A DNA stretch of 64,000 nucleotides from Candidatus Binataceae bacterium. GTDB lineage: Bacteria > Desulfobacterota > Binatia > Binatales > Binataceae. Below are positions 19,486-27,569 of this stretch, one piece after another. Location of the stretch: assembly GCA_035508495.1 (NCBI GenBank), contig DATJMX010000002.1:27487-91486 (forward strand). The letters run 5' to 3'. Under the pieces are notes generated by a model. That model did not search any database, was not told the DNA's origin, and worked only from the letters and a program-made list of their open reading frames with translations. Made by a program: the position numbers and the translations under genes. Each line of letters begins with the position of its first letter. Positions within the stretch are counted from its first letter, which is position 1.

Positions 19486-19932
19486 CTATTTGCGAGGTCC
19501 GCGATTCATCATGCGATAGTCGATATGCGCGACGACTTCGCCCTTTTGGTTCTTGAGCGTAGAGCGCACGACCGTAAACGTCATCGTGCCGGTGCGCCCG
19601 GTCTTCTCGTAGATCTCCTTGACCTTCGACGAGACGCGGATTTCGTCGCCGGCGCGAATCGGTTCGCCGATCTCGATGTCGATACCGCCCATCAGGCCGC
19701 CGCGCCCCGCGGCGCGCAGCTTGTCGAAGATATTCTCGCCCTGGCGCATCGAGGCAACAAACGCCGGCGGCGCGATAATCGATCCGTAAGGCCCGGCTTT
19801 CGCCACGGCCTCATTGACAAACAGCGGATTGGTCTCGCCCACCGCTTTGCAGAAGTTCGCGATCTTCTCCGCCGTCACGATATAGGGCTCGGGCACCTCG
19901 AAGGTCCGGCCCAGGATGTCGTCGTCAGCCAT
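19486..19932 (-). CDS. MaoC-like/FAS1-like dehydratase domain protein
   Basis: 148 residues with a hot-dog fold signature of the N-terminal MaoC-like dehydratase group (PF13452, as in mycobacterial HadA): PYIVTAEKIANFCKAVGETNPLF, then GSIIAPPAFVASM, then a strand rich in IRAGDEIRVSSKVKEIYEKTG, and TFTVVRSTLKNQKGEVVAH. Such proteins usually pair with a second MaoC subunit that carries the catalytic Asp/His; no partner is adjacent. Predicted role is hydration of an enoyl-CoA or dehydration of a hydroxyacyl-CoA, fitting the step between the acyl-CoA dehydrogenases and the SDR encoded in the same operon. Confidence 0.85.
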   Translation of the reverse strand: MADDDILGRTFEVPEPYIVTAEKIANFCKAVGETNPLFVNEAVAKAGPYGSIIAPPAFVASMRQGENIFDKLRAAGRGGLMGGIDIEIGEPIRAGDEIRVSSKVKEIYEKTGRTGTMTFTVVRSTLKNQKGEVVAHIDYRMMNRGPRK

Positions 19933-19957
19933 TACTCAGTTCTTCCCGGCGTAGTTA

Positions 19958-21004
19958 CTATTGAAAACGCGGCATTACCCGCTCGGCGAACAGCTTCATC
20001 GAATCGAGCACGTTTTGATGCCCCGCGATTCCGCCCGTTTCGAACCAGCATACGAGGCGATCGAAGCCAAAGCGCTCGCGCAGCTCGGCGATCTTGTCGC
20101 CGATATATTCCGGCTCGCCGTAGGCCGCCATTATCGATTCCGCAGTGTCGTAATCCATCGCGCGGAGCCGCTCGCGCAGCTTTTCGAATTCCTCGCGATG
20201 TACAGGCAGGTCCGATTGCGGCTCGATTACCTCGGTCACCGAATGAAAGTAGTTGCGCAGGCTGGGCTCGATCACGGCGCGCACCGACGCGCGATCGCGC
20301 CCCGCGAACACCAGCAACAGTCCCGCGAGCCAATCGTCGGGGCGCTCGCGCCCGGCTTTCTTGAGCGCGTCATCATAAATCTTCAGGCGATCGCCGAGGA
20401 CGGGAAACGGATTCACCGGCCCGCCCGCGAAAATCCGGTAGCCGCGCTCGCCCGCATAGACGAACGTGTCGGGGCTGTTGGCGGCGAGGCGAATCGGCGG
20501 ATGCGGCTGCTGAACCGGCTTGGGAATGACCTCGATACCGTCGGCGGTGAAATGCTTGCCAGAGAACTTCACGCGCTTCTGCGTCCACGCCGCCTTGACG
20601 AACTCGAGGCCCTCGTCGAACAGCTCGCGGCTCGTGTCCATATCGACGCCATAGCCGCGATAGTTCATGTTGAACGCGCCGCGTCCCGCGCCAAACTCGA
20701 CGCGCCCGCCCGACAACACGTCGAGCATCGCCAACTCCTCGGCAAGGCGCATCGGATGATGCAGCGGCACGAGGCTCACCGCTTGCCCGAGCCGAAGGCG
20801 GGTAGTGCGCTCCGCGATCGCCGCAAGCAACATCATCGGCGCCGGCATCACCGAGAAATGCCGCGCGAAGTGAACCTCGGCGAGCCAGATCGTGTCGAAA
20901 CCGAGCATGTCGGCGGCAACCGCTTCGTCAACAAGCTCGCGATAACGGCGTGCAGTAGTCTGCGTATCCGCCTCGGGCAGTTGGTAGAACAGATCGAACT
21001 TCAT
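19958..21004 (-). CDS. LLM-class flavin/F420-dependent oxidoreductase
   Basis: 348 residues from ATG 21004 (MKFDLFYQLPEAD); an ATG six codons upstream at 21022 overlaps less natural sequence. Luciferase-like barrel with DMLGFDTIWLAEVHFARHFSVMPAPM, TRLRLGQAVSLVPLHHPMRLAEELAMLDVLSGGRVEFGAGRG and the C-terminal RFGFDRLVCWFETGG. Histidine in EVHFARH is the conserved flavin-side residue. Reaction unknown; in such operons these enzymes often hydroxylate or desaturate a hydrophobic substrate. It lies between the acyl-CoA dehydrogenase pair and the dehydratase, with about 20 bp spacing on each side. Confidence 0.88.
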   Translation of the reverse strand: MKFDLFYQLPEADTQTTARRYRELVDEAVAADMLGFDTIWLAEVHFARHFSVMPAPMMLLAAIAERTTRLRLGQAVSLVPLHHPMRLAEELAMLDVLSGGRVEFGAGRGAFNMNYRGYGVDMDTSRELFDEGLEFVKAAWTQKRVKFSGKHFTADGIEVIPKPVQQPHPPIRLAANSPDTFVYAGERGYRIFAGGPVNPFPVLGDRLKIYDDALKKAGRERPDDWLAGLLLVFAGRDRASVRAVIEPSLRNYFHSVTEVIEPQSDLPVHREEFEKLRERLRAMDYDTAESIMAAYGEPEYIGDKIAELRERFGFDRLVCWFETGGIAGHQNVLDSMKLFAERVMPRFQ

Positions 21005-21026
21005 GGGCACTCGCGACGGCATCTAA

Positions 21027-22121
21027 CTAATAGCCGCCGAGCTCGGCGACAATCTCGCGATGATACGCGGGCGAGCCGAAGTAGGATTCGTTGAAGCGCG
21101 CGCGCTTGAACCACAAATGCATATCGTGCTCCCAGGTAAAACCGATCCCGCCGTGCATCAGCACCGCGCGATCGCTGCCGCGCATGTAGATATCGCACAG
21201 CCGCGCCTTGGCCATCGCGATCATCTTCGCCGCATCGGGCAGGCCAGCGTCGTAGGCGTAGGCCGCGTACCAGAGCAGCGCGCGGGCAGGCTCGAGCTCA
21301 CTCACGATTTCCGCCGCGGCATGTTTGAGCGCCTGGAAGGATCCGATCGGCTTGCCGAACTGCTCGCGCACTTTTGAATACTCAACCGCCATCTCGAGCG
21401 AGCGCTCCATGCCGCCCAGCGAATCGGCCGCGATCGCAAGCGCGCCGATCTGAATCACTTTCGAATACAAGTCCGCGCCGCCAAGAATAGTCGCCGGCGC
21501 GTCCTTCAATTCGACCGTGGCGACGCGCCGCGTCAGATCGAGATGCTTGATCGATTTGATCGAAACGCCTTTGGCGTTCTTCTCGACGACCGCGAGCTCG
21601 ATCGCACCTGAATCATTTTTCGCCGCGACGACAATGAAATCGGCGGCATTCGCATAAGGCACCAGATGCTTCACGCCACTGACACTGCCGCCTGTGCTGA
21701 TTCGCGCGGCGATATCGAGCGGGTCGACGCTGGTGCTCGATTCGGCAAACGCGACCGTGCCGACTGCCTTGCCCTCGGCGATCGCGGTTAACCACTTCTT
21801 GTTGAGTTCGTCGGAACCGCCGAGCGCCAGCGCGCTTGCGGCGAGCACCGACGAAAACAAGAACGGCCCGGGCATCGCCGCGTAACCGCCTTCTTCGAGC
21901 AGCATCATCATGTCGAGCATGCCGAGGCCCGCACCGCCGAACTTCTCCGGCACGATGAGCCCGTTCCATCCGAGCTGCGCGATTTCATCGTAGAGCTCGC
22001 GCGGATAGCCGTCGTCGCTCGCCATCACCTTGCGCACGAACGTGGTCGGGCATTCCTTGGTGAGGAGCGTGCGCGCGCTCTCTTTAAGTTGCTGTTGTTC
22101 TTCGCTGAGTCCGAAATCCAT
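21027..22121 (-). CDS. Acyl-CoA dehydrogenase, second subunit type
   Basis: 364 residues from ATG 22121 behind CCAGGACCAGTC; a longer opening to 22208 would overlap the upstream gene. Starts MDFGLSEEQQQLKES. FAD/acyl-CoA binding middle domain is degenerate (TVAFAESSTSVDPLD instead of the usual CxTEPxxGSD). The C-terminal region reads DRAVLMHGGIGFTWEHDMHLWFKRARFNESYFGSP, with Glu in TWEHD at the position where FadE27/FadE29-like subunits of steroid-type heteromeric dehydrogenases carry their catalytic glutamate. It follows another acyl-CoA dehydrogenase gene by 19 bp; such adjacent pairs typically form alpha2beta2 enzymes that desaturate bulky side-chain CoA esters. Confidence 0.9.
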   Translation of the reverse strand: MDFGLSEEQQQLKESARTLLTKECPTTFVRKVMASDDGYPRELYDEIAQLGWNGLIVPEKFGGAGLGMLDMMMLLEEGGYAAMPGPFLFSSVLAASALALGGSDELNKKWLTAIAEGKAVGTVAFAESSTSVDPLDIAARISTGGSVSGVKHLVPYANAADFIVVAAKNDSGAIELAVVEKNAKGVSIKSIKHLDLTRRVATVELKDAPATILGGADLYSKVIQIGALAIAADSLGGMERSLEMAVEYSKVREQFGKPIGSFQALKHAAAEIVSELEPARALLWYAAYAYDAGLPDAAKMIAMAKARLCDIYMRGSDRAVLMHGGIGFTWEHDMHLWFKRARFNESYFGSPAYHREIVAELGGY

Positions 22122-22140
22122 GACTGGTCCTGGTACTGCT

Positions 22141-23328
22141 TCAGCGCGACTTGGGCATCTTGAGCCCGCGTTCCGCAATGATATTTTTCTGAATATGCGA
22201 CGTGCCACCGCCGATCACGAGGCCGAGCGAGAACATCCATTCATACGGCCAGTAGCCATTGTCGATGGCAGTCTCGTCCTCGCGCGCGACGAGTGAGTAA
22301 TCGCCCATCGCTTCCATCGCCGCGGTCGCGAGGTCGTGATTCAGCTCGGTGCCGACGAGCTTGTTGACCATCGCCTCGATGCCGGGATTCTTGCCGCGAA
22401 TCTGATCGGTAAGCTGGCGCAGCGAGTTGAATCGCATCGCCGCGACTTTGATTTCCAGATCGGCCAGCCGCTGGCGGAAGACCGGATCCTTGGTGAGCGG
22501 CTTGCCGCCGCGCTGAATCGTTTTTGCCAGCGCCAGCAATCGGTTGAAGCGTTGCTCGCTGCCGCTGGCAGAGCCCAGCATATTGCGCTCATGAAAGAGC
22601 GTAGCGTTGGCGACGATCCATCCCTCGTTGAGCTTGGCGACGAGGTTCTTGCGCGGCACGTGAACGTTGTCGAAGAAAACTTCGTTGAAACCGCGATCGC
22701 CCGTCATCTGCACCAGGGGCCGCACGGTGACGCCGGGCGTCTTCATGTCGATAAGGATGTAGGAAATCCCGCGATGCTTGGGCGCTTCGGGATCGGTGCG
22801 CACGAGACAGAACATCATGTCGGCGTGCTGCGCGCCCGAGGTCCAGACCTTCTGCCCGTTGACGATAAACTCGTCGCCAACGATCTCGGCCTTGGTCTTG
22901 AGCGAAGCGAGATCGGAACCCGAGCCGGGCTCGGAATATCCCTGGCACCAGATTTCTTCCGCGGTGAGAATCTTTGGCAGATAGCGCTGCTTCTGCTCCT
23001 CTGTGCCCCATGAGATCAGCGTCGGCCCGAGCATCCCCAGGCCAGAGCCGCCAATAAGAAATGGCGCGCGGACGCGGACCATCTCGTCGTTGACGATCGA
23101 TTGCTGGACCGGATCCATCGCCTGCCCGCCGTATTCCTTCGGCCACGCGAGTGCGATGTAGCCGGCCTCGTACAGCTTGCGCTGCCATGCCTTGGCGCGG
23201 TCGAGCCAGGCCTTGTCCTCGCGGCCCTCGCGCGTATCGCCGATTCCGGCCTTGGCAATATTTTCTTCGAGGAAGGTGCGGACCTTGAGCCGAAACGCTT
23301 CGTCTTCAGAAGTGAAATTCAGATCCAT
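22141..23328 (-). CDS. Acyl-CoA dehydrogenase, first subunit type
   Basis: 395 residues; ATG after CAGGAGTTCTC. Canonical N-terminal half: DLNFTSEDEAFRLKVRTFLEEN, WPKEYGG, GWGTEEQKQRYLP-type segment (SWGTEEQKQRYLPKIL) and CQGYSEPGSGSDLASL, the FAD/CoA-binding motif. C-terminal GGGTSHIQKNIIAERGL lacks the classical glutamate in the preceding loop, which here reads NGYWPYEWMFS. It therefore may depend on the glutamate of the adjacent subunit (21027-22121), as in FadE26/FadE27-like heterotetramers known from steroid degradation. First gene of the five-gene operon reading leftwards to 18596. Confidence 0.9.
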   Translation of the reverse strand: MDLNFTSEDEAFRLKVRTFLEENIAKAGIGDTREGREDKAWLDRAKAWQRKLYEAGYIALAWPKEYGGQAMDPVQQSIVNDEMVRVRAPFLIGGSGLGMLGPTLISWGTEEQKQRYLPKILTAEEIWCQGYSEPGSGSDLASLKTKAEIVGDEFIVNGQKVWTSGAQHADMMFCLVRTDPEAPKHRGISYILIDMKTPGVTVRPLVQMTGDRGFNEVFFDNVHVPRKNLVAKLNEGWIVANATLFHERNMLGSASGSEQRFNRLLALAKTIQRGGKPLTKDPVFRQRLADLEIKVAAMRFNSLRQLTDQIRGKNPGIEAMVNKLVGTELNHDLATAAMEAMGDYSLVAREDETAIDNGYWPYEWMFSLGLVIGGGTSHIQKNIIAERGLKMPKSR

Positions 23329-23530
23329 GAGAACTCCTGCAGTCTAAAGGAGGTACTGCGGCTTCGGCGCCAGCATAGTCATAACCTCGATGCGCATAAA
23401 AGCGAATTCCGCGGAGCCGGGGCGCGGCACGCATCGCATCGCGCGATTGCCGGTCCGATTAAGGCTTGCTAACTCTAAACATTGGTCCCGGTAATACATC
23501 TAATCCGGCACCTGTCGGAGCTGAGCGGAT

Positions 23531-24370
23531 ATGGCGACGATTATCACGAGCGAATGCATCAACTGCGGAGCATGCGAGCCCGAGTGCCCCAACACCGCGA
23601 TTTACGCGGGCGGAGTTCCCTGGGAGCTCAACGGCGCAACGAGCGTCGCGATCGCGCAGGAAATTTTCTACATCGTGCCGTCGAAGTGCACCGAGTGCGT
23701 CGGCTTTTACGATCACGAAGCGTGCGCGGCAGTATGCCCGGTAGATTGCTGCGTGCCCGATCCGAACATTCCCGAAGCCGAGTCAGTATTGCTCGCCCGC
23801 GCGCGCGAGCTTCATCCTGAGCAGGCGTTTCCCGACGACGCGCCGTCACGCTTTCGCAAAGACGGCGCTGCTGCGCCCGCTCCTGCCGCGGATGGTGCCG
23901 CTGCCGCAGCAGCTCCGGCGCCAGCTGCTGCCGCTCCCGCACCCAGACCGGCAGCCGCAGCACCCGCTGCCGTTCCCGCTACCGCACCCGCGCTCGCATT
24001 CAGCGAGGAGTTCAATCCCAACGCCTGGGAAGTCCCGGTCATCTGCAAGGATTGCAACGAGGGATTCGTAATTCCGTTCCGGCATTTCGAGGCCGGCGTC
24101 GTATTCCACTGCCCGACCTGCTCGGGATCGTACGTGCCGAAGTCGACGATGCATCGCGCGGTCAAAGAGGCATTCGAAAGCTTCTACGGCCGCCGTCGCG
24201 CCGAGCGCGAGGCGATGATCAAGCGTCATGCGCGCGAACGCGCCACGCTCGAAGCGCGTCACGAATCCGAAATGGAAGAATTCAAGATCCGGCTGGAAGA
24301 ACTCGCGCAGTCGATGAAGCCCGCGGGCAAGATGGTCAAGCCGCGCGGCCTGTCTGCAATGTTCACGTAA
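23531..24370 (+). CDS. 2[4Fe-4S] ferredoxin fused to zinc ribbon and coiled coil
   Basis: 279 residues. Residues 1-80 are a YfhL-type ferredoxin: Cys 9, 12, 15 and 19 (CINCGACEPEC) with Cys 53, 56, 65 and 69, including the eight-residue insertion between the second and third cysteine of cluster II (CTECVGFYDHEACAAVC) seen in Allochromatium-type ferredoxins. Residues about 112-156 are a low-complexity Ala/Pro linker. Residues 172-197 form a zinc-ribbon-like set of CxxC pairs (CKDC, CPTC). Residues about 205-262 are highly charged and helical, probably a coiled coil. Ferredoxins of this type are normally about 80-110 residues, so the C-terminal two thirds are extra. Alone on the plus strand, beside the acyl-CoA dehydrogenase operon; an electron-transfer partner role is possible. 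Confidence 0.85.
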   Translation: MATIITSECINCGACEPECPNTAIYAGGVPWELNGATSVAIAQEIFYIVPSKCTECVGFYDHEACAAVCPVDCCVPDPNIPEAESVLLARARELHPEQAFPDDAPSRFRKDGAAAPAPAADGAAAAAAPAPAAAAPAPRPAAAAPAAVPATAPALAFSEEFNPNAWEVPVICKDCNEGFVIPFRHFEAGVVFHCPTCSGSYVPKSTMHRAVKEAFESFYGRRRAEREAMIKRHARERATLEARHESEMEEFKIRLEELAQSMKPAGKMVKPRGLSAMFT

Positions 24371-24379
24371 AGAAACCCC

Positions 24380-24446
24380 GTCACACCACGAAGGCACTAA
24401 GACACAAAGTTTATTTCTTAGTGCCTTCGTGTTCTTCGTGGTAAGT
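24380..24446. repeat. Dispersed palindromic repeat (ACCACGAAGGCAC type), copy 1
   Basis: CACGAAGGCACTAAG (24387-24401) pairs perfectly over 15 bp with CTTAGTGCCTTCGTG (24417-24431). It lies between convergent stops (ferredoxin and threonine ammonia-lyase) and could double as a terminator. Related copies lie at 26579-26652 and 29472-29516. Confidence 0.75.
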
Positions 24447-24455
24447 TCTGCTTCT

Positions 24456-25667
24456 TTACTGCTCGGATACTTTCACAGCATAACCACTCAGCGCGAGATA
24501 CTCACGGATGGACTCGATATGCTCGGGGCCGCGCGTCTCGAGCTCCAGGATCACGCGCGCGCCGCCAATCGCAACGTCGCGCCGGGTGCGATCGTGATCG
24601 ATCGCGCGAACGTTCGCACCCGTCTCGCTGATCGCGGCGAGCAGCTTGCCCAACTCGCCGGGACGATCGTGCAGATCGACCGAGAATCGAAATAAGCGTC
24701 CAACTTTCACCAGGCCGTGGCCGATGATTCGATCGAGCAAGTTGATATCGATATTGCCGCCGCTGATTACGACCGCGACCCGCCGCCCACGCAGCTCATC
24801 TTTGATTTTGATTGCGCCTGCCAGCGCAGCCGCCCCCGCGCCTTCGGTAAGGAGCTTCATCCGCTCGAGCATCAGGAGCACGGCTTCACCGATTTCGAAA
24901 TCATCAACCGTGATTGCGCGCTTGACGCGGCGCTTGATGACCTCGAAGGGATTCGCGCCGATTTTACCCGTCGCGAGGCCGTCGGCGATCGTGTCCACGG
25001 GCTGTTCGACCGAGGCCGGCGCACGAACGGCGAGGCTCGCGCTCAGTTGCGGCGAGCCTGCGGCTTCGACGCCGATCACTTCCGCGTCCGGGACTCTGGC
25101 TTCCAGAGCCGCCGCGATGCCCGCGATCAATCCGCCGCCGCCGACCGGGACGAGCATGACCTCGGGCTTGAACTCGTCGGCGATCTCGAGGCCGATCGTG
25201 CCCTGGCCCGCGATCACGAGCGGATCGTCGTAAGCATCGACGAAGATCGCGCCGCTCTCTTCGCAGATCCGCCGCGCCGCAGTGCGCGCGGCCTGGTAGT
25301 CGATTCCTTCGAGCACGACCTTCTGCCCATAGCTGCGGGTCGCATCGACCTTGGAGATCGAGGCCGTCGCCGGCATCACGATCGTCGCCTTGATACCGGC
25401 CAGCGACGCGGCGTAGGCGAGCGCCTGTCCATGATTTCCAGCCGAGGCCGCGATCACACCACGCGCCTTGTCTGCGGGCGTAAGCGCCGAGATAAAGTTG
25501 TAAGCGCCGCGAATCTTGAACGATCCGGTCTTCTGCAGATTCTCCGCTTTGAGCCGAATATCAGCCGAGAGCATCGCAGCGAGCGTCGCGTTGGGCATCA
25601 GCGGCGTCGGCTTGACGACGCCCGCCAGTCTCGCCCGCGCTCGCTCGATGTCATCGATGGTGATCAT
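24456..25667 (-). CDS. ilvA: Threonine ammonia-lyase with C-terminal ACT domain
   Basis: 403 residues from ATG 25667 behind GGGGA. PLP fold type II: Lys51 in KTGSFKIRGAYNF is the Schiff-base lysine, ASAGNHGQALAYAA the substrate-binding loop, and PVGGGGLIAGIA the phosphate-binding glycine loop. An ACT domain follows at about residues 325-400 (FRFSVDLHDRPGELGKLLAAISE). One ACT domain and a length near 400 match the TdcB-like/biosynthetic short form. It deaminates threonine to 2-oxobutyrate, the first step to isoleucine; ilvC is in the same window but not linked. Regulation by ACT ligand binding (isoleucine or valine) is likely. Could also be catabolic. Confidence 0.93.
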   Translation of the reverse strand: MITIDDIERARARLAGVVKPTPLMPNATLAAMLSADIRLKAENLQKTGSFKIRGAYNFISALTPADKARGVIAASAGNHGQALAYAASLAGIKATIVMPATASISKVDATRSYGQKVVLEGIDYQAARTAARRICEESGAIFVDAYDDPLVIAGQGTIGLEIADEFKPEVMLVPVGGGGLIAGIAAALEARVPDAEVIGVEAAGSPQLSASLAVRAPASVEQPVDTIADGLATGKIGANPFEVIKRRVKRAITVDDFEIGEAVLLMLERMKLLTEGAGAAALAGAIKIKDELRGRRVAVVISGGNIDINLLDRIIGHGLVKVGRLFRFSVDLHDRPGELGKLLAAISETGANVRAIDHDRTRRDVAIGGARVILELETRGPEHIESIREYLALSGYAVKVSEQ

Positions 25668-25697
25668 CGCCGACAATCCCCACTCTTCCTTTTATCG

Positions 25698-25826
25698 CCT
25701 CTCCCCGACCAGCAGAGGGCTAGGCTGAGGGTATTCTGCTGCCCGCAACGTAAAAAGATCCAGGCGACCCTCACCCGGCGCCGCGATGCGGCGCCTACCT
25801 CTCCCTGGTCTGATCAGAGAGAGGGA
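25698..25826. repeat. Dispersed CCTCTCCC-type intergenic repeat
   Basis: A GC-rich block with several internal hairpins: a perfect 8-bp stem GGCGCCGC/GCGGCGCC at 25777-25795, the 8-bp palindrome CTGATCAG near 25810, and CCTCTC (25798-25803) pairing with GAGAGG (25819-25824). It fills the gap between ilvA and the small gene at 25844. This type of CCTCTCCC/GGGAGAGG block is often repeated between genes in GC-rich genomes. Confidence 0.5.
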
Positions 25827-25843
25827 TGATCTGGCTCCGCAAT

Positions 25844-26191
25844 TCAGTGATGGTGGTTCGCGGCGAACTGATGCTCCGAGGCCTCGCCGAGGCGGTCGCC
25901 GTCGAATTCGATACGCCAGCATTTGCCGCTCTGGTAGTCGAGATCGAGCAGCAGGTTGCGGATCGCGCGCTGCTTCACGCTGCGAATCAGTTGCGCGATC
26001 GATGCCGCATCGTTCGACGCGAGCGATACGATCTCAGACGCCTTCGAGCCGCTGCTCGCAAGAAACTCACGCGCCTTATCCTCGCTCGAGAACGCCAGCA
26101 CGCTCATCCAGGATGCAGTCTTTTCCTGGAACGCGACCAGCGCGCCGTCCTCGTCGAGCAGGAAGTGAAGCTCTTTGCCCAGAGCGCTCAA
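25844..26191 (-). CDS. Conserved-looking small protein, function unknown
   Basis: 115 residues, ATG at 26191 overlapping the stop of the upstream gene by four bases (ATGA), so the two are translationally coupled. No signal peptide, membrane helix or known motif. The sequence has an alternating pattern that suggests a small alpha/beta fold (LHFLLDEDGALVAFQEKTASW, then REFLASSGSKASEIVSLAS, then NLLLDLDYQSGKCWRIEF) and ends in a His-rich tail. It partly resembles SseB/immunity-like small domains in layout, but I do not recognise it. Tight coupling with 26188-26529 suggests the two products work together. Confidence 0.7.
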   Translation of the reverse strand: MSALGKELHFLLDEDGALVAFQEKTASWMSVLAFSSEDKAREFLASSGSKASEIVSLASNDAASIAQLIRSVKQRAIRNLLLDLDYQSGKCWRIEFDGDRLGEASEHQFAANHHH

Positions 26192-26529
26192 GCGTTTTCG
26201 ACCTTGAGCTTGCCGCTGCGAATCGCGGCGGCGCGTTCACGGACGAGCGCAGGATAGGTGTAGTAGTGATCGCCCGACAGCCGCAGGAACGATTCGATAT
26301 CAACGTCTTCGAGTTCCAGCTCGCCGATCGCAGTCTCGGCCGCGGCGCGCGACGGCGCGGCTACGATCGCATCGTAGAGCTCACGGCCCTGCTCTGAGAT
26401 GAAGTCGTGGCGCGGCGGCACCGCCGACTTGTCGAGCTTGCCTGAATGAAAATTGTCGAGGATGTAGCGCAGCGCCTTGAGTTCATGGCGCAGCACATCG
26501 ATTTGTTTAAGGCTTTCGCGTGAAGACAT
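26188..26529 (-). CDS. Small hypothetical protein
   Basis: 113 residues, no signal peptide or membrane segment. The first 35 residues are helical and charged (LKQIDVLRHELKALRYILDNF), followed by a short linker rich in Pro and Lys and a helical second half (REGRELYDAIVAAP-like, then ESFLRLSGDHYYTYPALVRERAAAIRSG). The helical second half faintly resembles the N-terminal domain of DnaB helicase, but this is too weak for a name. Its stop overlaps the start of the downstream 115-residue gene. Upstream lies a dispersed repeat, then the MerR-TPR gene. Confidence 0.7.
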   Translation of the reverse strand: MSSRESLKQIDVLRHELKALRYILDNFHSGKLDKSAVPPRHDFISEQGRELYDAIVAAPSRAAAETAIGELELEDVDIESFLRLSGDHYYTYPALVRERAAAIRSGKLKVENA

Positions 26530-26578
26530 AGCGAGACGAGCTTATCGTCTCGCGTTCAATGGATTCAAATTCAAAGAG

Positions 26579-26652
26579 TTCACCACCAAGGCACAAAGAC
26601 ACAAAGTAAGATTCGTTCCTTGGTGACTTCGTGCCTTTGCGGTTAATTCTGC
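26579..26652. repeat. Dispersed palindromic repeat (ACCACGAAGGCAC type), copy 2
   Basis: Starts CACCACCAAGGCACAAAGAC and ends GTGCCTTTGCGGTTAATTCTGC; AAGGCAC and GTGCCTT are the pairing arms. It ends just before the stop of the MerR-TPR gene on the minus strand, and shares its right end (GGT-AA-TTCTGCTT) with copy 1 at 24380-24446. Confidence 0.7.
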
Positions 26653-26656
26653 TTTC

Positions 26657-27481
26657 TCAGTCGCCCTTGATCAGACGATGGATCGCGCCGAGATGCTTTT
26701 GCGCTTCGCGCTTGCGGCCGCTCAGGTCGTAGAGCTCGGCGGCGTTGCGATGGGCCTCGACGTTGCACGGATCGCATTCGAGGCAGCGCAGGAAGCTCAG
26801 CAGGGCGTGCTGATTCTCTTCGCGCTTGCGATAGAGCACGCCGAGCTTCAGATGAATGTCGGCGTTGGAGGGCATGATGGCGGCCGCGCCGAGCAGATGC
26901 CGCAGGGCGCCGCCGAGATCGTTCTCGCGTTCGAGCAGCGTGGCAAGGCGCATGTGCGCCTCGAAGTTGCCGGGCTCGCGACCAACGAGCTCGCTGTAGA
27001 TACTGAGCGCCTTCAGCGGATCTTCCTCGGCGACGCGGCGCGCTTCCTCGAAACGCTCGCGCACGCGCGCGGCGCCGAATCGTTCTTCGACCTTGCCGGT
27101 CTGACGCACGCGGCGAAAATCCAGAATCAGTTGTCCGCTGTCAGCCTCGATCATCACGCCGCCGTCGCTCACGACGATCCGCCCTTCGTCGTTGACGAGC
27201 TTGAGCGAATGCAGCGGGCGGCCCGGATCGACGAGCGCGCGCACGCGGTCGAAGGTGCGCTGGATGGTTTCGAGATAATGACGTTCCTGGAGCAGCTCCT
27301 TGGCCAGGCGCATCAGGAGCAGATCGTTGAAGGCGAAGCGGTAGTTACGGCCGCGCGGCGCGGCTGGTTGTACGAGATTGCGTTTTACCCAGTAACGAAT
27401 TCGCTCGGGCGACACCGCGAGGATTCTCGCGGCTGCGCGCGTGGAAAATGTTTCGGTCCTACCGCCCGCCCCTGCCGTCAT
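26657..27481 (-). CDS. MerR-type HTH protein with TPR repeats
   Basis: 274 residues from ATG 27481 (a TTG three codons earlier is possible). Residues about 10-80 are a MerR-like winged helix: FSTRAAARILAVSPERIRYWVKRNLVQPA, followed by RNYRFAFNDLLLMRLAKELL. Residues about 140-270 contain three or more TPR units (for example DPLKALSIYSELVGREPGNFEAHMRLATLLERENDLGGALRH; ADIHLKLGVLYRKREENQHALLSFLRCLE). The linker (about 85-130) has a small beta segment. It lacks an obvious metal or drug binding domain, so protein-protein contacts through the TPR may replace ligand sensing. No target gene can be named. It is followed by a dispersed repeat and lies next to the ribH end. Confidence 0.82.
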   Translation of the reverse strand: MTAGAGGRTETFSTRAAARILAVSPERIRYWVKRNLVQPAAPRGRNYRFAFNDLLLMRLAKELLQERHYLETIQRTFDRVRALVDPGRPLHSLKLVNDEGRIVVSDGGVMIEADSGQLILDFRRVRQTGKVEERFGAARVRERFEEARRVAEEDPLKALSIYSELVGREPGNFEAHMRLATLLERENDLGGALRHLLGAAAIMPSNADIHLKLGVLYRKREENQHALLSFLRCLECDPCNVEAHRNAAELYDLSGRKREAQKHLGAIHRLIKGD

Positions 27482-27569
27482 CAGCTTCAACCAACGCGAG
27501 TATAGGGACTCACTGTCATGCTCTCAACGCGCATTGATCGGTTTCTCAACAATTGTTGATGATGAGAAG

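Noticed and set aside
19961..21094. A long plus-strand frame opposite the LLM oxidoreductase
   Set aside because: Antisense to a well supported gene with no domain of its own.
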